Positions 63,325-64,000 of a stretch of 64,000 bases of DNA are shown here, piece by piece; position 1 is the stretch's first letter, and every line of letters starts with the position of its first letter. The position numbers and the translations under genes are program-made. This DNA comes from Otis tarda (taxonomy: Eukaryota; Chordata; Aves; Otidiformes; Otididae), in the NCBI GenBank assembly GCA_026413225.1, contig CM048553.1, positions 100,662,190 to 100,726,189 on the forward strand. The letters run 5' to 3'. The notes beneath the pieces are model-generated. The model was not told where the DNA came from. It saw only the letters and a list, made by a program, of their open reading frames with translations, and did not search any database.

Positions 63325-64000
63325 TGAAGTTTTAAAGGGGAGCAGAGGCTTGCTGAGACACTTCTTTAGCTCATAGCAAATAATTTCCACATAGATCAGT
63401 CTGGATTATTTCCATCGCGCTTCACTGAGGATGATTCGCAGTTTTGTATTTATTCAACACAAGAGTTTGACGATATAGGTTTGCCATTTAACTGACTTGG
63501 AAACTCTTTGGACTCATTAAAATGGAATTACTTGTTGACTGTTCTTTAAAAAAAAAAAAATCAACCAAAAAAAAAACCCAAACCCTCACACTCTTCAATT
63601 TAGAAAGGCCTTCATAAAAATTGGATTAAAAATATTGTGTAATATCCTGACCAGGTCTGTACATACTAGTGATTTAAACTCGCCCTTTTTAAAATGACAC
63701 CGGGGAGCTAGACAAGGTTGTGCATTATCCTTTATTTTCTTTTTGCAATTGTAATTGAATGTTTAGCCTTCTATTTCAGCAACTGAGAATTGCTTCAATG
63801 AACGAAAATCCATAAATTTGTGTTCATTGTATGCAGATGACATATTGATTTGCTCCTGTAATCCTGGTCATAATCTGCCTATAATCCTACAAACAGTGGA
63901 TTGGTTTTACATTACCTCTGACTTCTTTTCATCTACAGCGATAAAACTTATTTTCCTAAAATGAACATGCAGTTGTAGAGCCTACTTGACCAAAGTATGA
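63325..64000 (+). pseudogene. Relic of an L1-clade LINE reverse transcriptase, cut by window end
   Basis: Plus-strand frames carry the landmarks of an L1-type ORF2 reverse transcriptase in correct order. HIDQSGLFPSR (63388-63420) matches 'HxDQxGFIPGR', and LDSLKWNYL (63508-63534) matches 'FDRVEWxYL'. FIKIGLKIL (from 63611) matches 'FIxWIKxLY'. RQGCALS (63710-63730) matches the 'RQGCPLSP' motif. YADDILIC (63830-63853) is the catalytic-loop box, followed by a CNPGHNLPIIL stretch like the 'NPxxSLPxLL' of L1 elements. The first part stays in one frame to about 63546. After an A-rich stretch (63547-63585) the rest is in the next frame. In-frame stops at 63493, 63695, 63752 and 63764, plus one just upstream at 63367, show it is dead. 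In life the enzyme copies LINE RNA at the target site. The 3' end lies beyond the window. Distinct from CR1, which lacks this motif spacing. Confidence 0.8.
63547..63585. repeat. A-rich low-complexity insertion
   Basis: Two A-runs (13 and 10) separated by TCAACC and followed by CCCAAACCC. It interrupts the reverse-transcriptase relic and coincides with its only frame change, so it is probably a later expansion or insertion. Confidence 0.75.

Noticed and set aside
1-64000. CRISPR arrays, tRNA or rRNA genes, phage or bacterial operons
   Set aside because: No regularly spaced repeats, no tRNA A/B-box cloverleaf seen by eye, no rRNA blocks, and no dense same-strand ORF organisation. The sequence is vertebrate noncoding DNA.

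Overview
This 64 kb window is vertebrate nuclear DNA, almost certainly from a bird. It carries CR1 LINE fragments with the avian 3' end (an 8-bp ATTCTATG-type repeat, or its complement next to a GGGTTGGAAGG-type sequence). It also holds a solo retroviral LTR of a type that I recognise from bird genomes (minus-strand start TGTCCTGGTTTC, TATATAAG box). Most of the rest is AT-rich, CpG-poor, unique-looking sequence with A/T runs and short microsatellites.

I find no exon of any protein-coding gene that I recognise, and no rRNA, tRNA, CRISPR array or prokaryote-style operon. The longest open frames (up to 184 codons) lie in GC-rich blocks, or overlap on both strands, and look like chance. The window is best read as a gene desert or the inside of a very large intron; the sequence alone cannot say which.

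Layout: 1-10 kb is AT-rich noncoding sequence with GC-richer blocks near 3.3-4.1 kb and 8.7-9.0 kb. Between 10 and 24 kb there are two SINE relics of the MIR/amniote type, pyrimidine-rich tracts, and an AT-rich block near 21.0-21.45 kb with many homeodomain-like sites. The 24-29 kb region has a 12-bp direct-repeat unit, a hairpin-prone block, a truncated CR1 and a CpG-poor GC-rich block (27.47-27.83 kb). The 31-40 kb region holds three further MIR-type relics. The 44.4-45.7 kb region is a cluster of three old elements: an ancient CR1 tail, a decayed hAT (Charlie-like) transposase fragment and a younger CR1 tail. A complete solo LTR sits at 50.39-51.08 kb, and a CR1 3' fragment with the end of its ORF2 at 60.57-60.89 kb.

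The most notable item is at the right edge (63.3-64.0 kb, running off the window). It is a decayed reverse-transcriptase domain of the L1 clade of non-LTR retrotransposons, with the fingers/palm landmarks in order (HIDQSG, LDSLKW, FIKIGLKIL, RQGCALS, YADD), broken by four in-frame stops and one frame change at an A-rich expansion. L1-clade elements are generally regarded as absent or long dead in birds, so this relic is worth checking. No gene system in the functional sense was found.
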